Positions 25,582-34,715 of a stretch of DNA of 61,731 bases are shown here, in pieces. Both the position numbers and the translations under genes were made by a program. How positions within the stretch are numbered: the first letter of the stretch is position 1; every line of letters starts with the position of its first letter. The notes beneath the pieces are model-generated. The model was not told the DNA's origin. It ran no database searches and saw only the letters and a list, made by a program, of their open reading frames with translations. This stretch comes from Bacteroidota bacterium (GTDB lineage Bacteria > Bacteroidota > Bacteroidia > Chitinophagales > Chitinophagaceae). The DNA is taken from positions 1 to 61,731 of the forward strand of contig JAEZGS010000009.1 of NCBI GenBank assembly GCA_023437225.1, given 5' to 3'.

Positions 25582-25830
25582 CTAAACGAAAATTGCAAGG
25601 ATACCTGCGATAACTGCGAAAAGGGCAACACCCTCAATGAACGCAGCAGTCAGGATCATGTTTGCACGAATGTCATTCACCGCTTCCGGCTGACGGGAAA
25701 TCGCTTCCACCGCGCCTTTACCGATCTGTCCGATACCAATACCTGCGCCTATAGCAGCAAGACCAGCACCGATAGCACCACCTGCATTCGCCCAAGCAAC
25801 ATCGCTCAACAATACTGTCAGTAAATCCAT
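25582..25830 (-). CDS. atpE: F0F1 ATP synthase subunit c
   Basis: Subunit c makes the rotating membrane ring. The 82-residue hairpin has two transmembrane helices joined by the polar loop with ISRQPEA; the first helix carries the glycine-rich GAGIGIGQIG packing motif and the second carries the ion-binding carboxylate in AAFIEGVALF. The residue after this Glu is Gly and the full sodium-binding set is not evident, so proton coupling is the simpler reading. Confidence 0.97.
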   Translation of the reverse strand: MDLLTVLLSDVAWANAGGAIGAGLAAIGAGIGIGQIGKGAVEAISRQPEAVNDIRANMILTAAFIEGVALFAVIAGILAIFV

Positions 25831-25878
25831 AATTGTGTTTTTATAACTGTTCTAAAAAAAGAGACTCTTGATTTTTGA

Positions 25879-27039
25879 TTAAATAATTACCGGGTCATCA
25901 TAACTCGCCGTCGTTGTACCCTTTGGCTCATGGGCGTGCTTCTCATCATGATGATGTGTTTCTTCAATGGCCTGCCCGATGAACACTGCAGTAAGGTTCG
26001 TAAAGATGAAGGCCTGAATGAATGCAACCAATACTTCTATAAGATAGATGAACACTGCAAATGCGATGGATATTGGCGAAAAGCCCCATCCCGCTGCCGT
26101 GCTTAAACTTCCAAAGATGAAGATCAACGATACGAGACAAATAATGATGATGTGCCCCGCAAGCATGTTCGCGAAAAGACGTATGATCAATGCAAATGGC
26201 TTGGTGAACATACTGAGGAACTCCACGATCACCATGATCGGTTTGATACCACCAGGAACAGGTGGGTTGAAAATATGACTCCAATAGTGCTTGTTCCCAT
26301 TAACGGTAACAACAATAAACGAGATCACACCGAGTACAAGCGTAAACGCGATATTTCCCGTCACGTTCGCCGCGCCAGGGATCAATCCAAATATGTTATT
26401 GATAAGAATGAAAAAGAAAACCGTTAGCAAAAAAGGCAGGTATCTCTCATAACGATGGCCAAGGTTCGGCCTTGCCACTTCGTCTCTTACAAAAGTAATT
26501 ACCGGCTCAACCGCATTTTGAAAGCCTGTTGGCGCCGAAGTCCGACCAACGCCCGACTTATATTTGTTCCCGATCTTGATCATGAGGATCAATAGGATGG
26601 CCAATGCAATAAAAGCCTGCACCACATTGCGCGTGAGCGAAAAATCAAACACTTTTTCATTCGGATCTACTGGCAGTATCTTATTTCCAACAAGCCTGTA
26701 ACCATTTACTTCCGTTTCACCGTGATGAAACTCCGAAGACATGAAAGTGCTGAGACCGCGGGTGGTTGAATATAAAATTACAGGTAAAGGCAGGGTTACT
26801 GCGTGATGCTCGCCATCTGCGCCGGTATAATCCAGAAAATGGAATTCATGTGCATCCAATACGTGAGAAAAGATGACCTTATTGGCATCAAATCCTTTCT
26901 TTTCATGAGCATCATGACCTGCTGCAGCTTCATGTTTTTCAGTATCGTGGTCCTCCTGCGCAATGGATGGAGTGGCAAATACCAGTAAAGTCAAGCTGAA
27001 AACCGCAACCAACAAGGATTTGAGACAAATTTTGGGCAT
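25879..27039 (-). CDS. atpB: F0F1 ATP synthase subunit a
   Basis: Subunit a forms the ion half-channels against the c-ring. At 386 residues it is over 100 residues longer than the E. coli protein: the N-terminus has a cleavable-type signal (about 1-27, ending TPSIAQ) and a His/Glu-rich region (for example HDTEKHEAAAGHDAHEKK), an arrangement common in Bacteroidota. The channel Arg is in ALIIRLFANMLAGH, and the last membrane helix contains FIQAFIFTNLTAVFIGQAIE. First gene of the operon, with a good -7 promoter element 20 bp upstream. Confidence 0.96.
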   Translation of the reverse strand: MPKICLKSLLVAVFSLTLLVFATPSIAQEDHDTEKHEAAAGHDAHEKKGFDANKVIFSHVLDAHEFHFLDYTGADGEHHAVTLPLPVILYSTTRGLSTFMSSEFHHGETEVNGYRLVGNKILPVDPNEKVFDFSLTRNVVQAFIALAILLILMIKIGNKYKSGVGRTSAPTGFQNAVEPVITFVRDEVARPNLGHRYERYLPFLLTVFFFILINNIFGLIPGAANVTGNIAFTLVLGVISFIVVTVNGNKHYWSHIFNPPVPGGIKPIMVIVEFLSMFTKPFALIIRLFANMLAGHIIIICLVSLIFIFGSLSTAAGWGFSPISIAFAVFIYLIEVLVAFIQAFIFTNLTAVFIGQAIEETHHHDEKHAHEPKGTTTASYDDPVII

Positions 27040-27059
27040 ACCTGTGCTAAAATTTGGCG

Positions 27060-27067
27060 CAAAGATA
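27060..27067 (-). promoter_or_regulatory. -7 promoter element of the ATP synthase operon
   Basis: On the minus strand TATCTTTG matches TAnnTTTG exactly and lies 20 bp before the atpB ATG. The -33 position is T-rich (GTTTTTT) rather than TTG. Confidence 0.5.
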
Positions 27068-27174
27068 GTGAGCGGCCTCTGAAAAAACGAAATAATGAGT
27101 TGATTTCTGCAATAAGGGTAAAAAAGGAAGCCCTTATGAAATGATAAAGCCGAACCCCTATAATTCTAAGCATT

Positions 27175-28995
27175 TTACTTTGCTGCTGAGAGGTGTACCG
27201 GATGCTTTTCAAACTGCATCTGGTGCAAGTGATAATAGAAATCCCTTTTCCCCATCAACTCCTCGTGAGAACCCATTTCCCGGATCTCACCCTTATCCAG
27301 CACAATTATCTTGTGGGCTTTTCGGATGGTAGATAACCGGTGGGCAATAACTATCGATGTTCTGCCCTTGATCAGCTTGTCGATTGCCTTTTGAATAAGC
27401 AATTCGCTTTCCGTATCGATCGATGAGGTAGCTTCATCAAGTATCAATATCGAAGGATCGTAAAGAAGCGCCCTTATGAATGAAATTAACTGGCGCTGGC
27501 CCATTGACAAAGTATTACCGCGCTCCATGACGTTGAAGTCGTACCCCCCGGGTAAAGACATAATGAAATCGTGCATGTCCAACATCTTCGCGGCTTCATG
27601 TACCCGCGCAGGGCTGATTTCAGGATTGCGTAAAGTGATATTATCCATTACAGAGCCGGAAAAAAGAAAGACATCCTGCAAAACGACGCCGATGTTCTTC
27701 CTAAGCGCTTCCAACCTGTATTCCCGAATGGGAATGTTATCAATGCGGATCTCCCCTTCCTGGATCTCATAAAGCCTGTTCATCAGGCTGATGACCGAAG
27801 TCTTGCCACTGCCCGTATGGCCTACCAAAGCAAGCGTCTGGCCGGGCTCTACCTGGAAACTTATGTTCTTAAGTACGTACCGGTCATCAACATAAGCAAA
27901 TGAAACATTGCGGAATTCAACGCGTCCCTCACGCATCACCGGAACCGATTCGCCACTGTTATCCATGACGTCCGGATTATCCAATACCTTGAAGACCCGT
28001 TCACTTGCGATCATACCCATTTGCAAGACGTTGAACTTATCGGCAATCACCCGCAGCGGCCTGAATAATAAATTAAGGCAGAGGTAGAACGACATCATTT
28101 TTCCAATAAGCAGCTGTGCTTCTGCAGCTTCCATATTGAAGGCTCTCGTACCTGCATACCACACTACAAGCCCGGTTCCAACAGCAAGCACTATTTCCAC
28201 GATGGGAAAGAAAACCGAATAAGCGAAAATCGCATTGATGTTGGCATTCCTATGTTCCTTGTTGATCTCCCTGAACTTATTGAATTCTTTTTTCTCTGAA
28301 GAGAAAGCCTGTACAATAGCGATCCCGGTAATGTGCTCCTGTACAAATGCATTTAAGTTGGCCACCGCATTGCGAACCCGAATGAAGGATTTGTTCACGC
28401 TTTCCTTGAAAAAATACGTTGCGAGAATTAGAAAGGGAAACGGAGCTAAACTCACCAGCGTAAGCTGCCAGTCCGTAGAGAACATGAAGAAAAGGATCGC
28501 CACTATGGACAAAAGATCCGCGATGATCGGTATAAATCCTTCCGAAAAGATCTCGTTGATGGATTCAATGTCATTGATGGTTCGTGTAGTTAGTGTGCCG
28601 ATCGGCGTTTTATCAAATTGCGACAGGTTAAGCCCGAGAACCTTCTTGTATACTTTGACACGAAGATCTTTCACCACCGTTTGTCCAAGCCATGACGTTA
28701 AGAAAGAAAAAATGAAACGCAACCCTGACTCTATCAGCAGGATGCCGATCTGGATAACCGTGATCCACATCACTGCACGAATAAGTGTCTCCTGCACACT
28801 TATTTCACTACCCATTTTAATATAATCGTTGATCGTTACCTGTATCAGGTACGGACGTACCGGTGACAATACCGCAAGCACAATTGCAAGAACGATGGAA
28901 ATGATGAAGCGGCCGCGGTATGGCGCTGCAAACTGCAATACCCGGCGCAATTGTGTAAAATTGAAAATCTGTTTCCTGGCCGCCCTGTCTGACAT
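27175..28995 (-). CDS. ABC transporter, fused permease/ATP-binding protein (MsbA/MDR-type exporter)
   Basis: A 606-residue half-transporter exporter. The N-terminal half has six membrane helices (about 25-330); the nucleotide-binding domain (about 360-590) contains Walker A GHTGSGKTS, the signature LSMGQRQ, Walker B ILILDEATSS and the H-loop IVIAHRLSTI. The signature LSMGQ replaces the common LSGGQ, which is often tolerated in one half of heterodimers, but no partner half is adjacent here. Substrate (lipid, drug or peptide) is not inferable. It follows the 726-residue secreted protein gene by 15 bp, suggesting cotranscription. Confidence 0.92.
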   Translation of the reverse strand: MSDRAARKQIFNFTQLRRVLQFAAPYRGRFIISIVLAIVLAVLSPVRPYLIQVTINDYIKMGSEISVQETLIRAVMWITVIQIGILLIESGLRFIFSFLTSWLGQTVVKDLRVKVYKKVLGLNLSQFDKTPIGTLTTRTINDIESINEIFSEGFIPIIADLLSIVAILFFMFSTDWQLTLVSLAPFPFLILATYFFKESVNKSFIRVRNAVANLNAFVQEHITGIAIVQAFSSEKKEFNKFREINKEHRNANINAIFAYSVFFPIVEIVLAVGTGLVVWYAGTRAFNMEAAEAQLLIGKMMSFYLCLNLLFRPLRVIADKFNVLQMGMIASERVFKVLDNPDVMDNSGESVPVMREGRVEFRNVSFAYVDDRYVLKNISFQVEPGQTLALVGHTGSGKTSVISLMNRLYEIQEGEIRIDNIPIREYRLEALRKNIGVVLQDVFLFSGSVMDNITLRNPEISPARVHEAAKMLDMHDFIMSLPGGYDFNVMERGNTLSMGQRQLISFIRALLYDPSILILDEATSSIDTESELLIQKAIDKLIKGRTSIVIAHRLSTIRKAHKIIVLDKGEIREMGSHEELMGKRDFYYHLHQMQFEKHPVHLSAAK

Positions 28996-29010
28996 GTATA
29001 TTGGTTGGTT

Positions 29011-31191
29011 CTACTCTCCCATGGATTCACCATAAGCCCTGATGAAAATTGCACCAAGATTCTTATAAGGAGGTATGTAATCGTCGAACTTTTCTTTTGA
29101 TGCTGCGTCTGTAAAACGGCCACTAAGCTCGCGCCACATATTGATCCAATCGATGTTCCTCCCTGCTACAAGGTTATTGTTAATGGCTTGCAATATAGGC
29201 TCATTAACGGTTTTGGTTCCAACCTGCTTCGATGAAATTATGTGCGCATCTTTGCAAATTGAAAGTACATCGTTCAGATTGTTATAACCACCGCAGGATC
29301 CCAGAACAACAATTTTTGCGGAAGGCGCCAGCTGCTTCAAGGTATATTGCAGATGATAACTATGCCCCCTGTGAATGACAATCGTAGGTCGCAGATTTTT
29401 TACTTCCAGGTATTCGTTAAGTTTAGCCTGTGCCTTTGCATCAGGATCATCGGGACCTAGTAAAGGTCGGTTCGCAAATATCATGACCGGCTTTCCGCGC
29501 GTTGACGTAATGCTCACCCAATCCGGGTTTGCGGCAACCTTCCATTCTGCCCGTCCGCGAAACATCGCCATAAAATTTTCAAATGACAACTGCCCGTCCT
29601 TGTCTTCATCGCCATAAAAAAAGACCTGCTGTATCACACGTCCCGTGCTGTCTGTGAGCGAAGAATAATCTTTCGAATAAATAGAAGGAATACCGAGTAT
29701 CCTGGAAATATCTGTTGGTCTGCTGGTATCCGCAGATTCAAACAAAACTTTTAGAAGATTATAAATAACCAGTCCACGCTTGTTTCCCTGCTCTTCATTT
29801 CTTGAATAGTTCCATTTCACTTCGTCAAGTATGTATTTTGCCAATTGCGGGTTTTTGTCCATAATGCTGGAATAAGAATCGGCAACGTCTACAGCTTCCT
29901 CCAACCCACGCGTATTTTCCAGCTTTATCACAAACGCCTTCATCGTGGTAGTGGCGTTCTGCCTATCCATCTTTGCAAGGAAGTCATTCAAAGTATTATA
30001 GCCAGCCGCCATCTTGATGAACTTGCGGAAATAATCTCCGTTTACACTTAGAAACAGGCTGTCGCCGCGTGGTACCGACATTCTCTGGAAGATCCGCTTG
30101 TACACGTTCAAATAGCTGGAAGTATACAATTCGTCTTCACCCAACACTATGAGGTAATACAGTTCCTGCGGAGTCAGGCCTTCAAGTCGCTTGAATCGTA
30201 CGTTTTCATTTTCGACTGCATGAAGCGCATTGATCTCTCTGATAAAATGTTGTTTCGCCTTATTGGCCATCATATCAGTCAATGCTTTCATTTCCGTCAC
30301 CGTATCCTGCAATGGTGGTAACAGTCGTTTTGCATATTGAATCCGGGTTTGGACCATCAGCCGGTAATACTCCCGGTCGTCATCCTTCACACGGTCAATG
30401 TCTTCGATCTTCAAGCCTCCGGTGATCAGTTGCGTAAGGAAAGGAAAGTAATACTGGCCGCTTTTACTGCCCGACATAACACCAATCATCCTTACCATTG
30501 AATCGGGGTGATTGCGGATCTTGCTTCCGAGCGCATTGCGTGCGGCCGCATAGTTATAAAGCCGGCGGATATCACGATAGGCAGCTTCTTTGATCAATTC
30601 GTTTGCAAAAGGAACAGACGGATTGTTACGCAATACCGGCAGGATCTCATCAGGATGCAGATCGCAATATTTCCGGATCAACAGCAGTTTCGAAGGTTCA
30701 ATTCCTGCATTTGGTGTAGGAGTTGTGAAACAGTTGACAAGAACCTTTCCCACTCCATAGCTTGTTTTGGCAACTATCGGCTCGATGCTTTGATTCTTCT
30801 TGTCAAGAGCCATTCCCTCTTCAAATGCGTCGAGCATTTCCTGGGCCATGGATGCGGGATAGTCTTTATTACCGCGAGTTAAATTGAATTCTTTCAGCAT
30901 GCTCTCCAGGCTAAGCAGGTAGCGAATCTTTTCATTGCGACTGTAAACGGAATCTGTTTCGATCTTTTGCTGCAACTTGTCAACTCTTCGCAACAAAGCA
31001 TCGGTAACCTGCAACCGTATGGATTCATCTTTTGGAAGGTCTTTCTCATTGATCTTTTTCTGCTGCGCATCAACCTTATCGTGCCAAAGCATACGGTCGG
31101 TAGCAACTTTGAATCCATAGGAACTTTGGGCTGCAACGAACTGCACCTGCATCATCACAATAACAAACAGCGTCAATAACCTGAGTTTCAT
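29011..31191 (-). CDS. Secreted protein of unknown function with a possible clan CD cysteine peptidase-like core
   Basis: A 726-residue protein with a signal peptide (about 1-22, MKLRLLTLFVIVMMQVQFVAAQ region) and a long helical middle part. I do not recognise the family. Near residue 505 is an EF-hand-like loop (DEDKDGQLSFE) with the final acid one place early. Near the C-terminus two hydrophobic strands end in His607-Arg-Gly-His610 (TIVIHRGHS) and Cys633 (IVVLGSCGG), the order and spacing pattern of the clan CD catalytic dyad (caspases, gingipains, CHAT domains). This is a motif-level hypothesis only. The frame stays open upstream to 31305, but ATG 31191 gives the signal peptide. It precedes the ABC exporter gene by 15 bp and is divergent from the two-component genes. 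Confidence 0.6.
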   Translation of the reverse strand: MKLRLLTLFVIVMMQVQFVAAQSSYGFKVATDRMLWHDKVDAQQKKINEKDLPKDESIRLQVTDALLRRVDKLQQKIETDSVYSRNEKIRYLLSLESMLKEFNLTRGNKDYPASMAQEMLDAFEEGMALDKKNQSIEPIVAKTSYGVGKVLVNCFTTPTPNAGIEPSKLLLIRKYCDLHPDEILPVLRNNPSVPFANELIKEAAYRDIRRLYNYAAARNALGSKIRNHPDSMVRMIGVMSGSKSGQYYFPFLTQLITGGLKIEDIDRVKDDDREYYRLMVQTRIQYAKRLLPPLQDTVTEMKALTDMMANKAKQHFIREINALHAVENENVRFKRLEGLTPQELYYLIVLGEDELYTSSYLNVYKRIFQRMSVPRGDSLFLSVNGDYFRKFIKMAAGYNTLNDFLAKMDRQNATTTMKAFVIKLENTRGLEEAVDVADSYSSIMDKNPQLAKYILDEVKWNYSRNEEQGNKRGLVIYNLLKVLFESADTSRPTDISRILGIPSIYSKDYSSLTDSTGRVIQQVFFYGDEDKDGQLSFENFMAMFRGRAEWKVAANPDWVSITSTRGKPVMIFANRPLLGPDDPDAKAQAKLNEYLEVKNLRPTIVIHRGHSYHLQYTLKQLAPSAKIVVLGSCGGYNNLNDVLSICKDAHIISSKQVGTKTVNEPILQAINNNLVAGRNIDWINMWRELSGRFTDAASKEKFDDYIPPYKNLGAIFIRAYGESMGE

Positions 31192-31238
31192 AGAAAACAA
31201 ATTTAGTGAATCTGGGGTCTGAACCTTCCATTTCTTCC

Positions 31239-31294
31239 TTAACAATAACATAATCCACCTAAAAACCATTCCTTTGAGGGGTATATTAATTTTG
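31239..31294 (+). promoter_or_regulatory. Candidate PhoB-type operator and promoter of the response-regulator gene
   Basis: Four hexamers at exact 11-bp spacing: TTAACA (31239-31244), ATAATC (31250-31255), AAAAAC (31261-31266), CTTTGA (31272-31277); then 9 nt and the -7 element TAATTTTG (31287-31294). The first two hexamers, the spacing and the 9-nt gap match the promoter of the TonB receptor at 37543-37598. Confidence 0.6.
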
Positions 31295-31307
31295 CGTAAA
31301 CACATAC

Positions 31308-31997
31308 ATGTTCATGGATTCCAAAGGAAAAAAAGTTTTGATCGCCGACGACGAGCCTGATATCTTAGAGATAATCCAATACAATCTCCGCAAAGAAGGC
31401 TACGAAGTGGTAACCGCAAAGGACGGTGATGATGCGCTTTCAAAAGCAAAACAACACCATCCGGATCTTATCATACTCGACATAATGATGCCAAAAAAAA
31501 ATGGTGTTGAGGTCTGCCAGATCCTAAGAACCCAGGAACAGTTCAAAAATACCCTGATCATCTTTCTTACAGCATTGAATGATGACCGCACACAGGTTAA
31601 AGGACTTGAAACAGGTGCCGACGACTACGTAAGCAAACCAGTAAGCCCCATTGTGCTCAACAGCCGCGTTAATGCGCTGTTCCGCAGGGTGATTAAAGAT
31701 GAAAGTCGCGAAAAGCTGATCCGTGCAGGAAGCATTACCATTGATCCCGATAAGTTTGAAGTGAATGTTGATGGAGCCGCAGTTAACCTTGCAAAGAAAG
31801 AGTTTGAATTACTACACCTTCTCGCTTCCAAGCCCGGTCGCGTTTTCTTGCGAAACGAAATTCTCAACCAGGTCTGGGGAAATGATGTGATAGTGGGCGA
31901 TAGGACAATTGACGTCCACATTCGCAAGATCCGGCAGAAACTCGGGCTGGATTGCATAACTACCGTTAAGGGAGTTGGTTATAAGTTTGACGTATAA
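31308..31997 (+). CDS. OmpR/PhoB-family response regulator
   Basis: A 229-residue response regulator. Receiver domain (about 8-125) with the acidic pocket ADDEPD (Asp14/Asp15), phosphoacceptor Asp58 in IILDIMMP, and Lys in DYVSKPVSP. The C-terminal winged-helix domain (about 135-229) has FELLHLLASKPGRVFLRNEIL and TIDVHIRKIRQKLG, as in PhoB/OmpR. Start at ATG 31308 or 31314 (third codon). The kinase gene follows 10 bp later. Its own promoter carries 11-bp-spaced hexamers, the spacing used by OmpR-family dimers, suggesting autoregulation. Given the phosphate genes downstream, a PhoB-like role is inferred. Confidence 0.9.
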   Translation: MFMDSKGKKVLIADDEPDILEIIQYNLRKEGYEVVTAKDGDDALSKAKQHHPDLIILDIMMPKKNGVEVCQILRTQEQFKNTLIIFLTALNDDRTQVKGLETGADDYVSKPVSPIVLNSRVNALFRRVIKDESREKLIRAGSITIDPDKFEVNVDGAAVNLAKKEFELLHLLASKPGRVFLRNEILNQVWGNDVIVGDRTIDVHIRKIRQKLGLDCITTVKGVGYKFDV

Positions 31998-32007
31998 AAC
32001 AGTATGA

Positions 32008-33063
32008 ATGTCTTCAATCAAGAACCTGTCGCCCCGGCAACTTTCCGCCCTCACTGCCCTTTCATTATCAGTACCTATTGCGATAGGAATTACATTGATG
32101 ACGTGGAACTGGAAGATCGGTCTCACGTCATTGTTGTTGATTTTTGCGGGAAGCTTCGGATTGATATTGTTTACGCTTGAACGTTTTATATATCGAAAAA
32201 TAAAACTGATATATAAGCTTATTCATCAGACCAAGGCAACAAAGAAGGAAGAGGTATATTTTAAATACATTCTGCCACAGAAAAGCATCGATGAAGTACG
32301 CGAAGATGTTGAGGCCTGGGGCGAAAGAAGAAATAAAGAGATAGAACTGTTGCGCCAAAATGAGGCATTCAGAAAAGAGTTCCTTCAAAATCTTGCACAT
32401 GAATTTAAGACTCCGGTATTCGCCATCCAGGGATATATCGATACTTTATTGAATGGAGCAATGGACGACCCGGAAATACTCAGAAGGTTTCTTCAAAATA
32501 CATCACGCAATACCGTACGATTGGTAAACCTGATGAATGACCTGGATGAGATCTCGCGATTGGAAAGCGGTCAGCATACATTGCACAAACACAATTTCAT
32601 CATCCAGGATCTGATACGGGAAGTGTTTGATACGCTAAGCATACATACGCAACAAAAAAGCATTCGAACATCGATCAAAAAAGGTTGCGAATCGCCTATT
32701 TATGTTCATGCGGACAAGGAAAAAATAAAGCAGGTGCTTACAAACCTCGTCTCCAATTCATGTAAGTATGGAAAAACAAATGGTTCAATTGTCGCGAGCG
32801 TATATCCCACTGATGATCAACACGTGTTGATCGAGATCAGCGATGACGGTGTTGGTATCGACGAAGAACATCTGCCAAGGATATTTGAACGATTTTTCCG
32901 TGCCGATTCTGCAAGGAGCCGCGACAAAGGTGGAACCGGACTGGGATTAGCCATCTGCAAACATATAATTGAAGCGCATGGTGAAAGCATCCATGTACGC
33001 AGTACGGTAGATGTTGGCACCACTGTTGGGTTTACGCTTGAATCACGCAGGGGCGACCTTTAA
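32008..33063 (+). CDS. PhoR-like sensor histidine kinase without extracytoplasmic domain
   Basis: A 351-residue kinase partner of the upstream regulator. Two membrane helices (about residues 13-31 and 36-56) are joined by only a few residues, so there is no periplasmic sensor and no PAS domain before the H-box. Phosphoacceptor His131 in NLAHEFKTPVFAIQGYI; N-box NLVSNSCKYGK, G1 ISDDGVGID, F-box IFERFFR and G2 GTGLGLAICKH follow. Such minimal PhoR-type kinases are thought to receive their signal from a transporter and PhoU-like partner; a Pit transporter and a DUF47 protein are encoded in the same cluster (inference). The gene begins 10 bp after the regulator stop. Confidence 0.9.
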   Translation: MSSIKNLSPRQLSALTALSLSVPIAIGITLMTWNWKIGLTSLLLIFAGSFGLILFTLERFIYRKIKLIYKLIHQTKATKKEEVYFKYILPQKSIDEVREDVEAWGERRNKEIELLRQNEAFRKEFLQNLAHEFKTPVFAIQGYIDTLLNGAMDDPEILRRFLQNTSRNTVRLVNLMNDLDEISRLESGQHTLHKHNFIIQDLIREVFDTLSIHTQQKSIRTSIKKGCESPIYVHADKEKIKQVLTNLVSNSCKYGKTNGSIVASVYPTDDQHVLIEISDDGVGIDEEHLPRIFERFFRADSARSRDKGGTGLGLAICKHIIEAHGESIHVRSTVDVGTTVGFTLESRRGDL

Positions 33064-33081
33064 TACTATTGATGAGGGGAC

Positions 33082-33110
33082 AAAAAAAACCACCGATAGA
33101 AATCGGCGGT
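33082..33110 (-). terminator. Terminator after the beta-helix lipoprotein gene
   Basis: Arms ACCACCGAT (33089-33097) and ATCGGCGGT (33102-33110) pair with one mismatch; on the minus strand the hairpin is followed by a T7 run (A-run at 33082-33088). It lies 147 nt beyond the lipoprotein stop, between convergent operons, and may also stop the kinase transcript. Confidence 0.75.
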
Positions 33111-33257
33111 GACAATCACATGAGAAAATTCTATGGTGTAAAGAAACTGTTTCAGGATGAATCGGGTCTTATACAAATCTTACTATATCATTAATTGTCA
33201 TCATCGTTTTTGTCAATTATTTTCCTTATTCTCCCGCCCCGATTTCATCTTTATCCG

Positions 33258-34685
33258 TTAATAAGTATTGTTTTTGGGTGAGAAACTAGCCCATCCTGCA
33301 GTCCAGTCCGTTGCTCCGAATGCGCCACGATATGTAACCGCGGTATTGAAAAACGCAGCATCAAGACCTGCAAAGCCCGCACCGTTGAGTGCCGGTGATC
33401 CAGCTTTTGGTATAAATACAGGGGACGCCAAATTAAAAGGATCGGTCAACTGCACATCTTCGCGCGAAGCAAGTGTCAGCGTTCCTTCTGCTTCTGCCTT
33501 TGCTTTGATCTTAGCCTTGGCATCGTTTATCATGGCAGTCCTTTCAGCGGAAGTCATAGGGTTTGTAGGATGACCAGTAGTTATAGCCCTTGCCCCCACT
33601 GAATCGACGAGGTATGGATTAGAATAAACCGCTATGATGTTGTTCTTGAATTCAGACAGGTTATTAAAGTAGTCTGAAACGGTGCCTGCAGATTCCATAG
33701 AGAATCCTCCTTTGCGATGACCCATTAGTATCGAATTGTGCAGACTGAAGCGTACGCTTCTTCTCCAGCGATTGCTGTAGTTATGGGTGGAAGCGGATCC
33801 TGTTGTATCATAAGGTCCGATAAAAGTAAAGTTCGAAAGGATGGGCTTGGTATAAGGAGCGGCATTAGTTCCTGCACCGTCGTTGTCCGCCTCAATTCCA
33901 TTGGCAGCGTCCGTATCCGCGGGTTTATCGCGAAGCGATACGGCAAATTGAATTTTTCCGGAGTAGCCAAAATCGAAGTCAAAATCATCGTCATAAGTTG
34001 CAAATGCAATGAGGTTTTTGGCGTTTACTGTTCCTCCAAAAAATTCATATGCATCATCTGCGCCGTAGGATACCTGGATATTTTCGAGGGTAGTTCCGGC
34101 ACCTACTCCGCCGAGTGTCAGACCATTGATCTCAGAATTGGGCTCCGCCGCAATTCCGGAAAATTCAATGCGTACAAAACGAAGGATACCTGAATTATCG
34201 TTCGCATCACTGCCACCATATGGCCTGTTTACGCCACCTTCGATGATCGGTGCAGGAGATGTGGGTCGGTTTGTTGGTGCTTTGCCAAGCAATATGATAC
34301 CACCCCAATCCCCGGGAGCCCTTTCGCCGGCAGATTTTCCGGAGGTAAATACAATTGGCAGCGCTGCGGTTCCATCAGCAATAAGTTTTGAACCGCGTTC
34401 AACGATCAGAGCACCTTTCTCTGTAACATCACTTTTTACCACAGTGCCTGGCTCTATGGTAAGCGTTGCGCCGTTGTTCACATATACATACCCTTTGAGT
34501 GTATAAACTCCTTTCTTTAGAGTAATACTCTCATCGATGGTACCCGATAACACTTTGGATATATTAGGATCTTCAGATCCTGTATTGCCTCCGCCGATGA
34601 TATCATCACCGGTATCCACTTTAATACATGATGAAAATACGATTGCAAAACAAGCTACGCCAAATGCGTTTTTGATCAGATTCAT
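33258..34685 (-). CDS. Outer-membrane lipoprotein with right-handed beta-helix-like repeats, TonB receptor partner
   Basis: A 475-residue lipoprotein: lipobox VFSSC with the lipidated Cys at residue 20. The body has beta-helix-like turns, for example SKLIADGTAALPIVFTSGK, WGGIILLGKAP, LRFVRIEFSG, NGLTLGGVGAGTTLENIQVS, YEFFGGTVNAKNLIAF, and a conserved end TYRGAFGATDWTAGWASF. I do not know a reaction for this family. It is 30 bp downstream of the TonB receptor gene on the same strand and so shares its promoter with the 11-bp-spaced hexamers. By analogy to SusC/SusD pairs it may cap or feed the receptor, but it is not a SusD homologue; this is inference. Confidence 0.78.
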   Translation of the reverse strand: MNLIKNAFGVACFAIVFSSCIKVDTGDDIIGGGNTGSEDPNISKVLSGTIDESITLKKGVYTLKGYVYVNNGATLTIEPGTVVKSDVTEKGALIVERGSKLIADGTAALPIVFTSGKSAGERAPGDWGGIILLGKAPTNRPTSPAPIIEGGVNRPYGGSDANDNSGILRFVRIEFSGIAAEPNSEINGLTLGGVGAGTTLENIQVSYGADDAYEFFGGTVNAKNLIAFATYDDDFDFDFGYSGKIQFAVSLRDKPADTDAANGIEADNDGAGTNAAPYTKPILSNFTFIGPYDTTGSASTHNYSNRWRRSVRFSLHNSILMGHRKGGFSMESAGTVSDYFNNLSEFKNNIIAVYSNPYLVDSVGARAITTGHPTNPMTSAERTAMINDAKAKIKAKAEAEGTLTLASREDVQLTDPFNLASPVFIPKAGSPALNGAGFAGLDAAFFNTAVTYRGAFGATDWTAGWASFSPKNNTY

Positions 34686-34715
34686 ATTGTTTGATTGATT
34701 TGTCAGGGTTGATTG

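Noticed and set aside
29640..29700. Functional EF-hand in the 726-residue secreted protein
   Set aside because: The loop DEDKDGQLSFEN has its last acidic residue at position 11, not 12, and no second hand is seen; kept only as EF-hand-like.
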